Source of the DNA: Enterococcus hulanensis
GTDB taxonomy: Bacteria > Bacillota > Bacilli > Lactobacillales > Enterococcaceae
DNA: 64,000 nt
NCBI RefSeq assembly: GCF_005405485.1
Contig: NZ_BJED01000015.1
Span: 1 to 64,000, forward strand
Reading direction: 5' to 3'
Below, piece after piece: positions 1 to 9,327 of this stretch; the stretch's first letter is position 1, and each line of letters starts with the position of its first letter. The notes below the pieces were generated by a model. It was given only the letters and a program-made list of their open reading frames with translations, made no database searches and had not been told where the DNA came from. The position numbers were made by a program, and so were the translations under genes.

Positions 1-145
1 TAAAGATCGCTGTGTTTCTTGACAACTTATCAAAATTTTAGTCTTATTGCTGTGAGACACAGCGATCGGTTTTTGGAACTGATGTGGAACAGTACCTACT
101 TGGTGCTCAAAAGCTGAGCGAGTTCACGAAGCCTTTCTAATCGTA
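1..145 (-). pseudogene. Remnant of 5' end of an Rpn-type nuclease gene
   Basis: Read on the minus strand, this stretch resembles the 5' part of the Rpn-family gene at 49381-50397. A segment encoding an L-E-R-L-R-E-L-A-Q-L-L peptide (about 105-170) parallels L-E-K-R-N-E-L-G-Q-L-L there, and bases 28-53 match a conserved AATAAGACTAAAATTTTGAT block near 50300. Between the two matches lies about 50 bp of unrelated sequence with a stop codon, so the reading frame is broken. The rest of the copy, if any, lies left of the window. It could instead be a shared non-coding leader rather than a dead gene. Confidence 0.4.
5..67. repeat. Inverted repeat flanking the Rpn-like block
   Basis: Arms at 5-18 (GATCGCTGTGTTTC) and 54-67 (GAGACACAGCGATC) pair at 13 of 14 positions around a 35-nt loop that contains the block shared with the Rpn gene near 50300. 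The right arm is followed by a short T run, so it may act as a terminator, or it may be the edge of a small inserted element. No direct repeat flanking it was recognised. Confidence 0.5.
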
Positions 146-2065
146 TCAATAGTTTCTTTTGATCTTTGAGTAAATAAATGAGCGGAAGTCTGCGAAATTC
201 TGGATTTTTTTGATTTCTTGATAGCTTTGAGCCGTGTCGAATAAGGAAATCAGGGCTTCATAAATATCAGTAAATAGTCGTCGATCGATATCGTTGATGG
301 CGGCTAATAAAACGACATGGACTTTTTTATCTCCCCATAGGAGGCCTTTTTCAGAAATGGCGACACTGATAACAGTTTGATGTGCATCCATGTAAACGGA
401 ATGAGGGATCGCGATCGCTTCAAAGGCTGTTGAGGAGGCTCGCTCACGTTCTAAGACGTGCTCTTTAAACTCAGCCGGAACGATGTTTTCCGCTTCCAGC
501 ACTTGGCACAGTTCATTGATCACTGCTTCAGAGCAATCAGCGGCTAATTGGCTGGTGAAAAATTTCTCGTCGAAGTAATCATCGAAATTTTTCCGCAAAA
601 TACTTTTCTTTCGATCTAATCGGATATTTCCTATTTCAGTGATCAGTGTCATGCGTTGTTCTTCGGTAAAAATCGGAGAGACTTCGATTACAAGAAAATC
701 CGGTGTTTCTGGAACAGGCAATGTCGTTATCAACAGTTCGAAGTCTAAATCCTCGGTTTCCGAAAATTTGGAGACGACCGTTTGAATAATCAAATCGTTG
801 CCGAAATGGTGATTCAGTTTTTCATAGAGCTGCTCGTCTAGGTTCATATATTTTGGACAAAGCAGGACGGTTCGAATCTTCGAAAGGTTTCTTTTTTGAC
901 CTTCCAACTCAGAGCCGATGTGTAAGGCAATATAGGCGGTCTCATCTTCACTGACAGATATGCTGAAGCGATTGCTCAAACGTAAGGAGATGTAAACAGC
1001 GACATCGTAGACCATCGGAAAATCTTTTTTCAGCGAGCTCACCATCGGGTTTTTCAATGAGGTTTGCTGCTTGGCGCGTGAAAAAAGTCCGCTGACATGC
1101 AAAGAAAAAGGAACGATGAAGTTCTCGCTCATTAAATTAATCCCAAAGGTTTGCCGGACATCCTCCAAAACAACATCGACTGCCTGAGAAATCTCCTCAC
1201 CCACGATCTGTTCCAGCTCCTTCAAATTATTCGAAGGAATATAATTGGCATTTGCTTGAAAGATCATATGGATTTCTTCTTTTTCTAGACTATTCAAGGT
1301 CAGGTCAAATTCCTTTTCGATCTGTTCAATCATCTTTGTAACTAATTTGGCCTTATCTTCTCGCAGCCAAGAGCTGAACCAGTTGCGGCTGACCAGCGAG
1401 TTGTCATTTCGCACGGATTCTAACAGAATCAGCAGATGCAGCATCAGATTAACGAAGGAAAAGTCATTCAAATGATAATTCGATTCCTGCATGATCGAAT
1501 GGATGATCGCAGCGAGCTTTTCAATATCTTGTTTATCAAAGGTGGCCTCTAAAATTTGCTTATCGATAAATTTGTGCGGCACCTCTTCAAAAATGATGTA
1601 GGAAATCAGGCGGCGCTTTTCTTTTTCTTCGCCGATGATCTGGATCTCATCTTGCTTGAGGATAAATTTCACGTGGTATTTCTCATAGGCTTTGTTCATT
1701 CGCGAAAGATCCGATTTAAGTGTGGAGTAGCTGACGAACAGTTCCTCCGAGAGATCGAAAATATTGAGCTGCTGATTTTCCATCAAAATTCGTTTAATAA
1801 TGAAAAAGGAACGTTCCTTAAATGTCTGAGGTAAAGCGGTATCATTTTTCGGCTCTTCTAATAATTTTTCAGCTTCCTCGCGAATAACCGTGTAGCCTGC
1901 ATTAGAAGAAGCGATCACGGGTACTGCTCCTAGTTTGTTTAACTCGTAAATATAATTTTTGACTGTCCGCATAGACACGTTCATTTTTTCAGCTAAGATT
2001 CTTGAAGAGATAGGGGTGTCTTGCTGCAGCAGTAATTTTAGCAGGTATTCTTGCTTTTCCTTCAT
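146..2065 (-). CDS. PRD-containing transcriptional activator with EIIB/EIIA domains (LicR/BglG class)
   Basis: A 639-aa PTS-regulated transcription factor. The N-terminal 60 residues form a winged HTH (SSRILAEKMNVSMRTVKNYI). Two PRD modules follow (about 190-280 and 300-395), then an EIIB-like domain around 400-490 with a candidate phospho-cysteine in LLCPKYMN, and a C-terminal EIIA(Fru/Mtl)-like domain (about 500-635) with the candidate phospho-histidine in AIPHSVY. Proteins of this architecture are switched by HPr and EII phosphorylation. It is transcribed away from the cellobiose-type PTS operon starting at 2244, and a palindrome lies between them, so it is very likely that operon's activator. 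Specificity for the exact beta-glucoside is not visible. Confidence 0.9.
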   Translation of the reverse strand: MKEKQEYLLKLLLQQDTPISSRILAEKMNVSMRTVKNYIYELNKLGAVPVIASSNAGYTVIREEAEKLLEEPKNDTALPQTFKERSFFIIKRILMENQQLNIFDLSEELFVSYSTLKSDLSRMNKAYEKYHVKFILKQDEIQIIGEEKEKRRLISYIIFEEVPHKFIDKQILEATFDKQDIEKLAAIIHSIMQESNYHLNDFSFVNLMLHLLILLESVRNDNSLVSRNWFSSWLREDKAKLVTKMIEQIEKEFDLTLNSLEKEEIHMIFQANANYIPSNNLKELEQIVGEEISQAVDVVLEDVRQTFGINLMSENFIVPFSLHVSGLFSRAKQQTSLKNPMVSSLKKDFPMVYDVAVYISLRLSNRFSISVSEDETAYIALHIGSELEGQKRNLSKIRTVLLCPKYMNLDEQLYEKLNHHFGNDLIIQTVVSKFSETEDLDFELLITTLPVPETPDFLVIEVSPIFTEEQRMTLITEIGNIRLDRKKSILRKNFDDYFDEKFFTSQLAADCSEAVINELCQVLEAENIVPAEFKEHVLERERASSTAFEAIAIPHSVYMDAHQTVISVAISEKGLLWGDKKVHVVLLAAINDIDRRLFTDIYEALISLFDTAQSYQEIKKIQNFADFRSFIYSKIKRNY

Positions 2066-2130
2066 ATCCTCATCCCTCCATAAGTCATTTTATTTATTAT
2101 AGCGTGAATTTGCGGAAGAAAAAATAGTGA

Positions 2131-2151
2131 GTTGCACGACCTGCGTGCAAC
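2131..2151. promoter_or_regulatory. Palindromic operator between PRD regulator and PTS operon
   Basis: GTTGCACG-N5-CGTGCAAC is a perfect 8-bp inverted repeat in the 178-bp divergent region, about 90 bp upstream of the EIIB start. It is a good candidate for the binding site of the adjacent PRD regulator. Assignment to that protein is inference. Confidence 0.6.
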
Positions 2152-2243
2152 AGTCTAGTTGAGGAAAATAGTCAAAATCGAAATAATAGAGATGTAAAAG
2201 AGAACAGCACGTGCAGAAAAAAACAATTTTGGAGGACTTTATC

Positions 2244-2558
2244 ATGGAAACTTTAAATATTTTATTATGTTGCGGCGCAGGAATGTCTAGTGGTTTTTTA
2301 GCACAGAAAACAAGAAAAGCAGCGAAAAAACGCGGAATCTCTGGTTCGATCGATGCTCGTAGTGAAAGTGAAGTGGCTTCTTATTTAGAGTCGATCGACA
2401 TCTTATTGCTGGGCCCTCATTATGCTTCTTTCAAAGAAGAGATGGCCGAACAGGCTGCACCCCACAATGTCGTGGTGGATGTGATCCCGCAAGATATTTA
2501 CGGCATGCTGGACGGTGAAGGCTTGTTGGACTTCGCGATCAGCAAATTAGAAAAATAA
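2244..2558 (+). CDS. PTS EIIB, lactose/cellobiose family
   Basis: A 104-aa cytoplasmic phosphocarrier of the Lac/Cel PTS family. The P-loop-like motif ILLCCGAGMSSG places the phosphorylatable cysteine at residue 10, as in cellobiose EIIB. I chose the ATG at 2244 because GGAGG at 2231-2235 is correctly spaced; the upstream ATG at 2211 would add 11 residues without an RBS. It is the first gene of an EIIB-EIIC-EIIA-glucosidase operon and would pass phosphate from EIIA (3877) to the incoming sugar at EIIC (2589). Confidence 0.92.
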   Translation: METLNILLCCGAGMSSGFLAQKTRKAAKKRGISGSIDARSESEVASYLESIDILLLGPHYASFKEEMAEQAAPHNVVVDVIPQDIYGMLDGEGLLDFAISKLEK

Positions 2559-2588
2559 ACTCATCAATTATTAGGAGGAACAAGCAAA

Positions 2589-3857
2589 ATGAAAAAATTT
2601 ATGGATTGGTTGGCGAATTCATTTGCTCCAAAGGCGAAGCAGCTGACTCAAAAGCCTTCCGTTGCCGGCTTATCGAGTGCGATGCAGAAATTGATTCCCT
2701 TCATTATGACAGGATCGATCGTCTTCTTTTATAACGTTTTTCGCTCGTATATTCCGCAGCTGCCTGATTTAGGCAATATTTCAAATTATTCATTCGGAAT
2801 GATCGGCATGATCGCGGCTTTTATGGTGGCGAATCAATATATGGAAAAGTTCAAGCATCCTAACTATTCCATCACAGCAGGAATCGTATCTGTCTGTGTT
2901 TTGATGATGACGCTGCATCCAGTTGGTGCCAAAGAAGGTGTCTATGACATGGGACGAGTTGGACCAACAGGGATTTTGATTGGTGTAATCGTCGGCGCAG
3001 TTGTTAGTGTCATCTTCCATTATTTCAGCAAATTGCATCTGCTGCAAAATTCGGAGCTTCCGGATTTTGTCGTGGAGTGGATCAATAATATCATTCCGAT
3101 TTTCTTGAGCTTAGCACTATGGTCAACCATGATCTTTGCTTTGAAGATTGATGTTTTCGAAGTCATCATCAACTTGTTTGAACCGATCCAAAGCTTTGGT
3201 CAATCATTACCAGGGTTAATCTTACTTGTTTTGATTCCGGCTTTCTTTTATTCAATGGGGATTTCAACGTGGTTGTGGTCAGCTATTCAAAACCCGATTT
3301 TTATCGCAGGGATTGCTGCCAATGCACTGGCCCTTAAAAATGGGGATGTCGGCATGAATATCGTAACGAATGAGACCGTTTACAGTTTAGGCTTGATTAT
3401 GATGGGCGGAACAGGTGCTACGTTAACACTGAATCTATTGATGTGTTTTTCAAAAGCCAAGAAATTAAAAACACTCGGTCGCATTTGTATCGGACCATCA
3501 CTCTTTAATATCAATGAACCGATCGTCTTCAGTACGCCGGTCGTTATGAATCCGATCTTGATGATGCCGATGTGGATCAATTCCATCACCGGAAGCTGTG
3601 TTGTTTGGTTTGCGATGCGGGGCGGCTTGCTGAATATTCCACAGGAGTTGATGCAGGTAGCTCAGATTCCGGCACCGATCTCCAGCGTGATGATCCTGCA
3701 AGATTTCCGAGCGGTTCTCTGGTATGTTCTTTTGTTCGCGATGTACTTGATTACGTGGTACCCATTTTTCAAGGTTTATGAAAAAGAGGTATTGGCGGAT
3801 GAAGTCAAAGAAGAACAAGAGGCAGAAGAATTAGCTGCTCCTGTAGAAGCTGTATAA
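2589..3857 (+). CDS. PTS EIIC, cellobiose family permease
   Basis: A 422-aa integral membrane transporter with about ten hydrophobic segments, typical of the CelB/EIIC(Lac/Cel) family (the family is usually 420-450 aa). It opens with the family-like MKKFMDWL...SFAPK amphipathic start, and has a GxxNEPIVF-type loop (FNINEPIVF near residue 308) that contributes to sugar binding in this family. AGGAGG precedes the ATG. It lies 30 bp after EIIB. The substrate is probably cellobiose or another aryl/alkyl beta-glucoside, judging from the GH1 partner. Confidence 0.92.
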   Translation: MKKFMDWLANSFAPKAKQLTQKPSVAGLSSAMQKLIPFIMTGSIVFFYNVFRSYIPQLPDLGNISNYSFGMIGMIAAFMVANQYMEKFKHPNYSITAGIVSVCVLMMTLHPVGAKEGVYDMGRVGPTGILIGVIVGAVVSVIFHYFSKLHLLQNSELPDFVVEWINNIIPIFLSLALWSTMIFALKIDVFEVIINLFEPIQSFGQSLPGLILLVLIPAFFYSMGISTWLWSAIQNPIFIAGIAANALALKNGDVGMNIVTNETVYSLGLIMMGGTGATLTLNLLMCFSKAKKLKTLGRICIGPSLFNINEPIVFSTPVVMNPILMMPMWINSITGSCVVWFAMRGGLLNIPQELMQVAQIPAPISSVMILQDFRAVLWYVLLFAMYLITWYPFFKVYEKEVLADEVKEEQEAEELAAPVEAV

Positions 3858-3876
3858 AAATGGACGAGGTGAAAAA

Positions 3877-4224
3877 ATGATGGAAGAAACAGAATTGCTT
3901 GAAGAGGAAAATGAACTGATTCCAGTCGCGATGCAGATTATTTTGCATGCGGGAAATGGACGGACAAAAGCGCAGGAAGCAATCAAGTTTGCTAAGCTGC
4001 AGGATTTTGATGCGGCCCACGAAGCGTTGAAAGAAGCGAAAGAAAATATTGTTTTGGCGCATCGCTCGCAAACAACGATCATTCAAAATGAAGCTGCTGG
4101 GAAAAGCTATCAGCCATGTCTGCTGTTTACTCATGCCCAAGATCATTTAATGACGATTACGAGTGAAGTCAACATGACCAGAGATTTAGTCGATATGTTT
4201 GAATTAGTAATGAAGAACAAATAG
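3877..4224 (+). CDS. PTS EIIA, lactose/cellobiose family
   Basis: A 115-aa helical phosphocarrier. The active-site histidine is His86 in the family signature FTHAQDHLMT, with His90 as the usual second histidine. It has an acidic 15-residue N-terminal extension. The gene follows EIIC by 19 bp with GAGGTG as RBS. It takes phosphate from HPr and gives it to the EIIB at 2244. Confidence 0.92.
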   Translation: MMEETELLEEENELIPVAMQIILHAGNGRTKAQEAIKFAKLQDFDAAHEALKEAKENIVLAHRSQTTIIQNEAAGKSYQPCLLFTHAQDHLMTITSEVNMTRDLVDMFELVMKNK

Positions 4225-4255
4225 CTGGGAAATGTTCCCGGCAAAATAAATCAGT

Positions 4256-4296
4256 AAAACCTGAAGCAGTCCGTTATTGACTCATCCTTCAGTTTT
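4256..4296 (+). terminator. Intercistronic hairpin before GH1 gene
   Basis: AAAACCTGAAG at 4256-4266 pairs with CTTCAGTTTT at 4287-4296, ahead of an A-rich stretch rather than a long T run. It lies inside the operon, so it may be a weak terminator or an mRNA-stability element setting the ratio of PTS to glucosidase. A smaller hairpin GGGAA-ATG-TTCCC lies just upstream. Confidence 0.4.
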
Positions 4297-4301
4297 AATA
4301 A

Positions 4302-5752
<1,451 letters not shown>

Positions 5753-5753
<1 letters not shown>

Positions 5754-6352
5754 TGAAGATGCTTTTACGAAATATGATTTCCGTTTTGGGCTCTTCCTTG
5801 GTCGGAGTCGGTGTGGGGCTCTGTGTTGTGACCGGTTTAGGGGCGGATGCCTTAGGCGTTTTATGGGAAGGACTAGCTAAACATTTGCCGGTCACGGTAG
5901 GTCAGGCATCTTTGCTGGTTACCTGTACCTGTTTGCTTATCGTGGCTTTAATTGATAAAAAGGAATTGGGCTTGGCGACCATTTTGAATCCGATCGCTAC
6001 CAGTATCTTTACGGATCTGATGATCAAACAAGTAACGATACAAGGAGAAGTAGTTCTAAAGCTGCTGATCGTCATAATTGGGATTTCCTTTATCGGGATC
6101 GGCTCTGGAATAGCAGCGGCTACGAATGCAGGAAAAGAAGGCTATATCGCTCTGAGTTTTGCTTTAGCGAATCGCTTGTCGATCGATTTAGCGAAGATTC
6201 GGATGGGTCTGGATCTGATCTGCTTTGTGACCGGTATGTTTTTAGGTGGAAAGTTCATGGTGGGACCGATCATCGGCGTGGTGCTGATTGGTCCGCTGCT
6301 GAAGGTAACTACTCAATATTGCGGAAAGAAAATACAACCATTGTTAGGATGA
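5753..6352 (+). CDS. YczE/YitT-like membrane protein
   Basis: A 199-aa polytopic membrane protein (about five hydrophobic segments) resembling the YczE/YyaS family of uncharacterised membrane proteins. GADALGVLWEGLAK near the N-terminus and the glycine-rich GISFIGIGSGIAAATNAG segment are characteristic. The ATG overlaps the stop of the glucosidase (TAATG), so it is translationally coupled. Its role in sugar use is unknown. The strong terminator right after it closes the operon. Confidence 0.7.
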
Positions 6353-6386
6353 AACGATTGAATTTAATTTCAATCGTTTTTTTTTT
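6352..6386 (+). terminator. Rho-independent terminator of the beta-glucoside operon
   Basis: AAACGATTG (6352-6360) pairs with CAATCGTTT (6371-6379), followed by a run of T to 6386. It begins at the stop codon of the YczE-like gene. Confidence 0.85.
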
Positions 6387-6397
6387 CTGAAATAATG

Positions 6398-6442
6398 GTT
6401 GACCGATCAACTATTGTTTGATAAGTTAGTTGAGTAGTCAAC
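6398..6442. promoter_or_regulatory. Two MarR-type operators upstream of marR-MATE
   Basis: GTTGACCGATCAAC at 6398-6411 and GTTGAGTAGTCAAC at 6429-6442 are both GTTGA-N4-TCAAC palindromes, each followed by TATT. Their centres are 31 bp apart, about three helical turns. They sit 25-70 bp before the MarR start codon, the usual autoregulatory arrangement. Confidence 0.75.
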
Positions 6443-6466
6443 TATTTTATTTGGAAGGTGTGAATC

Positions 6467-6901
6467 ATGAAGCGAAGTGTAGGACGTTTGATTTCGATTT
6501 TATATCGAAAAAATCAAATTTATTTAAATTCGGTGATGAAGCCGCTAAATATCTCGACAGCCGAGCAGCCGATCTTAATGTATCTTTATCGTCACAATGC
6601 GGTGACGCAAGAGGAAATTAGTGCGTATCTTCAAGTAGACAAGGCTTTGACGACACGAACCATTCAATCATTATTGGAAAAAGGCTTGGTCACAAAGGAA
6701 AAGGATGAGCAGGACAAGCGCTGCAATAAGATTTCTTTGACTCAAAAGGGTTTTGATATGCGCGAAGCGATGGTGGAGAAGTTTGTCGGCTGGAACAAGA
6801 TCATGCTAGAAGGAATGGACGAATCGAAGCGTGAATTGCTTTTTGAGCTGTTAGAGGAAATGGTTGAAAAAACTGAGCAGTATGATTTAAAGGGAGGATA
6901 A
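6467..6901 (+). CDS. MarR-family transcriptional regulator
   Basis: A 144-aa winged-HTH dimeric regulator. The recognition region QEEISAYLQVDKALTTRTI and the wing TKEKDEQDKRCNKISLT match the MarR fold, flanked by the helices used for dimerisation. GGAAGG serves as RBS before the ATG at 6467. It is followed after 3 bp by a MATE transporter, so it probably represses both genes through the paired palindromes at 6398-6442. The inducing compound is unknown. Confidence 0.88.
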   Translation: MKRSVGRLISILYRKNQIYLNSVMKPLNISTAEQPILMYLYRHNAVTQEEISAYLQVDKALTTRTIQSLLEKGLVTKEKDEQDKRCNKISLTQKGFDMREAMVEKFVGWNKIMLEGMDESKRELLFELLEEMVEKTEQYDLKGG

Positions 6902-6904
6902 AAA

Positions 6905-8284
6905 ATGGAAGCAGCAAATCCGTTAGGGACTGAAAAAATTTCAAAATTACTATGGCGTTTCTCGATTCCAGCTATCATCGGAATGGTGGTAAATGCGCTG
7001 TATAATGTGGTGGATCGAATTTATATCGGTCATGCTCCGGGGTTGGGAGCGAATGGTTTGGCAGGGATCACGATCGGCTTTCCGATCATGATCATCTTAT
7101 TGTCGATTGGTATTTTGTTTGGTGTAGGCGGTGCGACTCTTTTTTCGATGAAATTAGGAGAAGGCAAATCCGAGGAAGCTGAACTTGCGTTAGGCAATGC
7201 TTTTTCGCTACTGGTTTTCAGCGGACTTTTATTTATGGTTATGGGGCATTTATTCTTGTCGCCAGTCTTGTCAGCATTTGGTGCTAGTGAGAATGTCTTG
7301 CCTTTTGCGATGAGCTATATGCGGATCATCTTCTCAGGTGCCGTTTTTCAAATTGTCAGCATCGGACTGAACAACTTTTTACGTGCAGATGGACAGCCTA
7401 AGCTGGCGATGATCACAATGTTCATGGGCGCAGGGGTCAATATTATTCTTGATCCAGTATTTATCTACGTCTTTGATATGGGGATGGCCGGTGCAGCGTT
7501 TGCGACGATCCTTTCGCAATTTATTTCAATGGTTTGGATTTTATCTTATTTTCTAAGCAAACGCAGTCATCATCAAATTCAAGTAAAAAATATGGCGATC
7601 AAGGCTCATGTCGCTACTCGAATAACAGCATTGGGAATGCCAAATTTCTTATTGCAACTTGGAAATAGTGTGCTGAATGTCGTATTGAATATGACCCTTC
7701 TGAATTATGGCGGAGATATTGCCGTTTCCGGCATGGGGATCGTCAACAGTATCCAGACGATTTTGCTGATGCCTATTACAGGACTTGTTCAAGGGGCACA
7801 GCCGATCATCAGCTTTAACTTTGGTGCCAAGAAATTCAAACGGGTGAAAGAAACGCAAAAATATGCGATCTTGGTCGCAACTATAATCGTTTGTCTTGGT
7901 TGGCTGGCTACTCGAATAATGCCGGAGCAATTGGTACGGATGTTTAACAATGAGCCTGAGCTGCTGACCTTTGGGGCAAAAGCTTTACAAATCTGGTTCC
8001 TGTGTTTGCCGGTCATTGGGTTTCAAATCGTTGCTTCGAATTTTTTCCAGGCAACCGGACGGACTCGTCAAGCGATCTTTTTAACGTTGACGCGCCAAAT
8101 CATTTTATTGATTCCAGCAATCTTACTTTTCTCTCAAATGTGGGGAATGGACGGTTTGCTCCACGCGGCGCCTTTTGCTGATGCTGGGGCAGGTCTTTTG
8201 ACGGGTGTCTTTTATGTTATCGGTGTCAAACGCCTGAGCAAAGAAGAGTCCGCGTTGGAAGAATTGAATTACGAAGCGGAATAA
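6905..8284 (+). CDS. MATE-family multidrug efflux transporter
   Basis: A 459-aa membrane antiporter with about twelve hydrophobic segments in two related halves. Family features include PLGTEKISKLLWRFSIPAIIG at the start, the NxxYNVVDRIYIGH loop in TM1-2, and the second-half equivalents around PITGLVQGAQPIISFNFGA. MATE proteins expel cationic drugs in exchange for Na+ or H+. It is co-transcribed with the MarR gene upstream and ends at a clear terminator. Confidence 0.9.
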   Translation: MEAANPLGTEKISKLLWRFSIPAIIGMVVNALYNVVDRIYIGHAPGLGANGLAGITIGFPIMIILLSIGILFGVGGATLFSMKLGEGKSEEAELALGNAFSLLVFSGLLFMVMGHLFLSPVLSAFGASENVLPFAMSYMRIIFSGAVFQIVSIGLNNFLRADGQPKLAMITMFMGAGVNIILDPVFIYVFDMGMAGAAFATILSQFISMVWILSYFLSKRSHHQIQVKNMAIKAHVATRITALGMPNFLLQLGNSVLNVVLNMTLLNYGGDIAVSGMGIVNSIQTILLMPITGLVQGAQPIISFNFGAKKFKRVKETQKYAILVATIIVCLGWLATRIMPEQLVRMFNNEPELLTFGAKALQIWFLCLPVIGFQIVASNFFQATGRTRQAIFLTLTRQIILLIPAILLFSQMWGMDGLLHAAPFADAGAGLLTGVFYVIGVKRLSKEESALEELNYEAE

Positions 8285-8300
8285 AGCTATTATGAAACGA

Positions 8301-8329
8301 AGGTATGTCACTTTTGACATGCCTTTTTT
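8301..8329 (+). terminator. Terminator of marR-MATE
   Basis: AGGTATGTCA at 8301-8310 pairs with TGACATGCCT at 8315-8324 (one G-T pair), followed by TTTTTT. Confidence 0.8.
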
Positions 8330-8356
8330 CGTGGAATGAGCATGTTCATTTCTTTT

Positions 8357-8386
8357 TTGCACTCAAGGATTGGAAGAGACTATAAT
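8357..8386 (+). promoter_or_regulatory. Sigma-A promoter for the gene at 8413
   Basis: TTGCAC at 8357-8362 and TATAAT at 8381-8386 with an 18-bp spacer, 27 bp before the start codon. Confidence 0.65.
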
Positions 8387-8412
8387 GAAGGCAGAAGTCA
8401 GGAGGGTGAAAA

Positions 8413-8751
8413 ATGTTGGTTGTTAGTCTTATTGAAAAAGCAGAGGTCGACTCAATTCCGTTCTTATTTGGTGCTTTAGGAATAGTTGTTTTGGTTGTTA
8501 GCCTACAGCCGTATACTGGTGGACTCGGTTATCGCGGGATCGCCTTTGTAGCTTACGGCAAACGAATCTGGCAGTTTTCTAATCGCTTGTTTGGCGGACT
8601 ATTTACGCTAGGCGCGTTTCTGCTGTATTTACTGTTTAAGTTAGGGGATATTTCTGCTGGTAATAAGGCGATTATCGCGATAATTACTTGCTTTATTTGC
8701 AGCCTTATCAGCGATCTTATTACGTTATATGTAAAACGGCGACCTAATTAA
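8413..8751 (+). CDS. Small membrane protein, SdpI-like
   Basis: A 112-aa protein with three predicted membrane segments. The central GYRGIAFVAYGKRIWQFSN stretch before a hydrophobic segment recalls the G-x-R...W..S/N motif of SdpI-type immunity proteins, but the similarity is weak and I do not assign a function. AGGAGGGTG precedes the ATG and it has its own promoter, so it is a separate transcription unit between the two efflux modules. Confidence 0.6.
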   Translation: MLVVSLIEKAEVDSIPFLFGALGIVVLVVSLQPYTGGLGYRGIAFVAYGKRIWQFSNRLFGGLFTLGAFLLYLLFKLGDISAGNKAIIAIITCFICSLISDLITLYVKRRPN

Positions 8752-8760
8752 CAACGAAGG

Positions 8761-8806
8761 TTGACAAAATAAAAAATTGCGTTTAATATAGTTAGCATGA
8801 TAACTA
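8761..8806 (+). promoter_or_regulatory. Promoter and MarR operator for marR-ABC exporter
   Basis: TTGACA at 8761-8766, 17-bp spacer, TAATAT at 8784-8789, directly followed by the palindrome TAGTTA-GCATGA-TAACTA at 8789-8806. A repressor there would cover the transcription start. Confidence 0.8.
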
Positions 8807-8823
8807 TTTAAGGAGAGAATCGT

Positions 8824-9252
8824 ATGAATGAGCCAGAAACTATTGGTTTCAAGATCAGAGAGTTATCCCTATTGATCGGCAGGTATATGGAGCGAACGAA
8901 TGAAGATGGACATATTAGAGGTCCGCAGGGGTTTGCACTAGGGTACTTGGTCAATAATCGAGATAAAGAAATTTATCAAAAAGATTTGGAAGAACGATTA
9001 TCGATTCGAAAACCCACCGCCAGCAATTTAGTTGACCGTATGATCAAGAATGGTTTTTTGACGACTGCTCCGTCTCAAAAGGACAAACGCCTGAAACGCC
9101 TGATCGTGACCGAAAAAGCGATCCAAGCTACGATCGAAATAGAAAAACAGATCGAAGATAGCGAAAAAAGGATGAAGCAGGGCGTTTCAGAGGAAGAGTT
9201 AGCGCAGTTTTTTACTACGCTGGAAAAGTTCAAACAAAACATTCAACGCTAA
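8824..9252 (+). CDS. MarR-family transcriptional regulator of ABC exporter
   Basis: A 142-aa MarR protein with the winged HTH KDLEERLSIRKPTASNLVDRM and wing TTAPSQKDKRLKRLIVT. AAGGAGAG precedes the ATG. Palindromes in its own promoter (8789-8806) and immediately before the ABC genes (9294-9305) share the TTAGCATG core, so it probably represses both units. This arrangement is typical of heterodimeric multidrug exporters in enterococci and lactococci. Confidence 0.88.
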   Translation: MNEPETIGFKIRELSLLIGRYMERTNEDGHIRGPQGFALGYLVNNRDKEIYQKDLEERLSIRKPTASNLVDRMIKNGFLTTAPSQKDKRLKRLIVTEKAIQATIEIEKQIEDSEKRMKQGVSEEELAQFFTTLEKFKQNIQR

Positions 9253-9276
9253 TCTGATTGTCAAGACGATCAGATT
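9251..9276 (+). terminator. Weak hairpin between marR and ABC genes
   Basis: AATCTGAT (9251-9258) pairs with ATCAGATT (9269-9276), beginning at the marR stop codon. The T run is short, so partial read-through into the ABC genes is plausible. Confidence 0.45.
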
Positions 9277-9290
9277 TCTATTCCCACTAA

Positions 9291-9306
9291 TAGTTAGCAT
9301 GCTAAT
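9291..9306 (+). promoter_or_regulatory. Second MarR operator upstream of ABC exporter
   Basis: TTAGCATGCTAA at 9294-9305 is a perfect 12-bp palindrome, preceded by TAG as in the 8789-8806 site. It lies 22 bp before the ABC start codon and would block access to the RBS region. Confidence 0.65.
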
Positions 9307-9327
9307 GTACGAGCAAGGAGGACGCTT

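Noticed and set aside
1556-1834. Plus-strand ORF inside the PRD regulator
   Set aside because: Shadow of the minus-strand regulator gene; no RBS or domain.
3498-4146. Minus-strand ORFs across EIIC and EIIA
   Set aside because: Antisense shadows of well-supported PTS genes.
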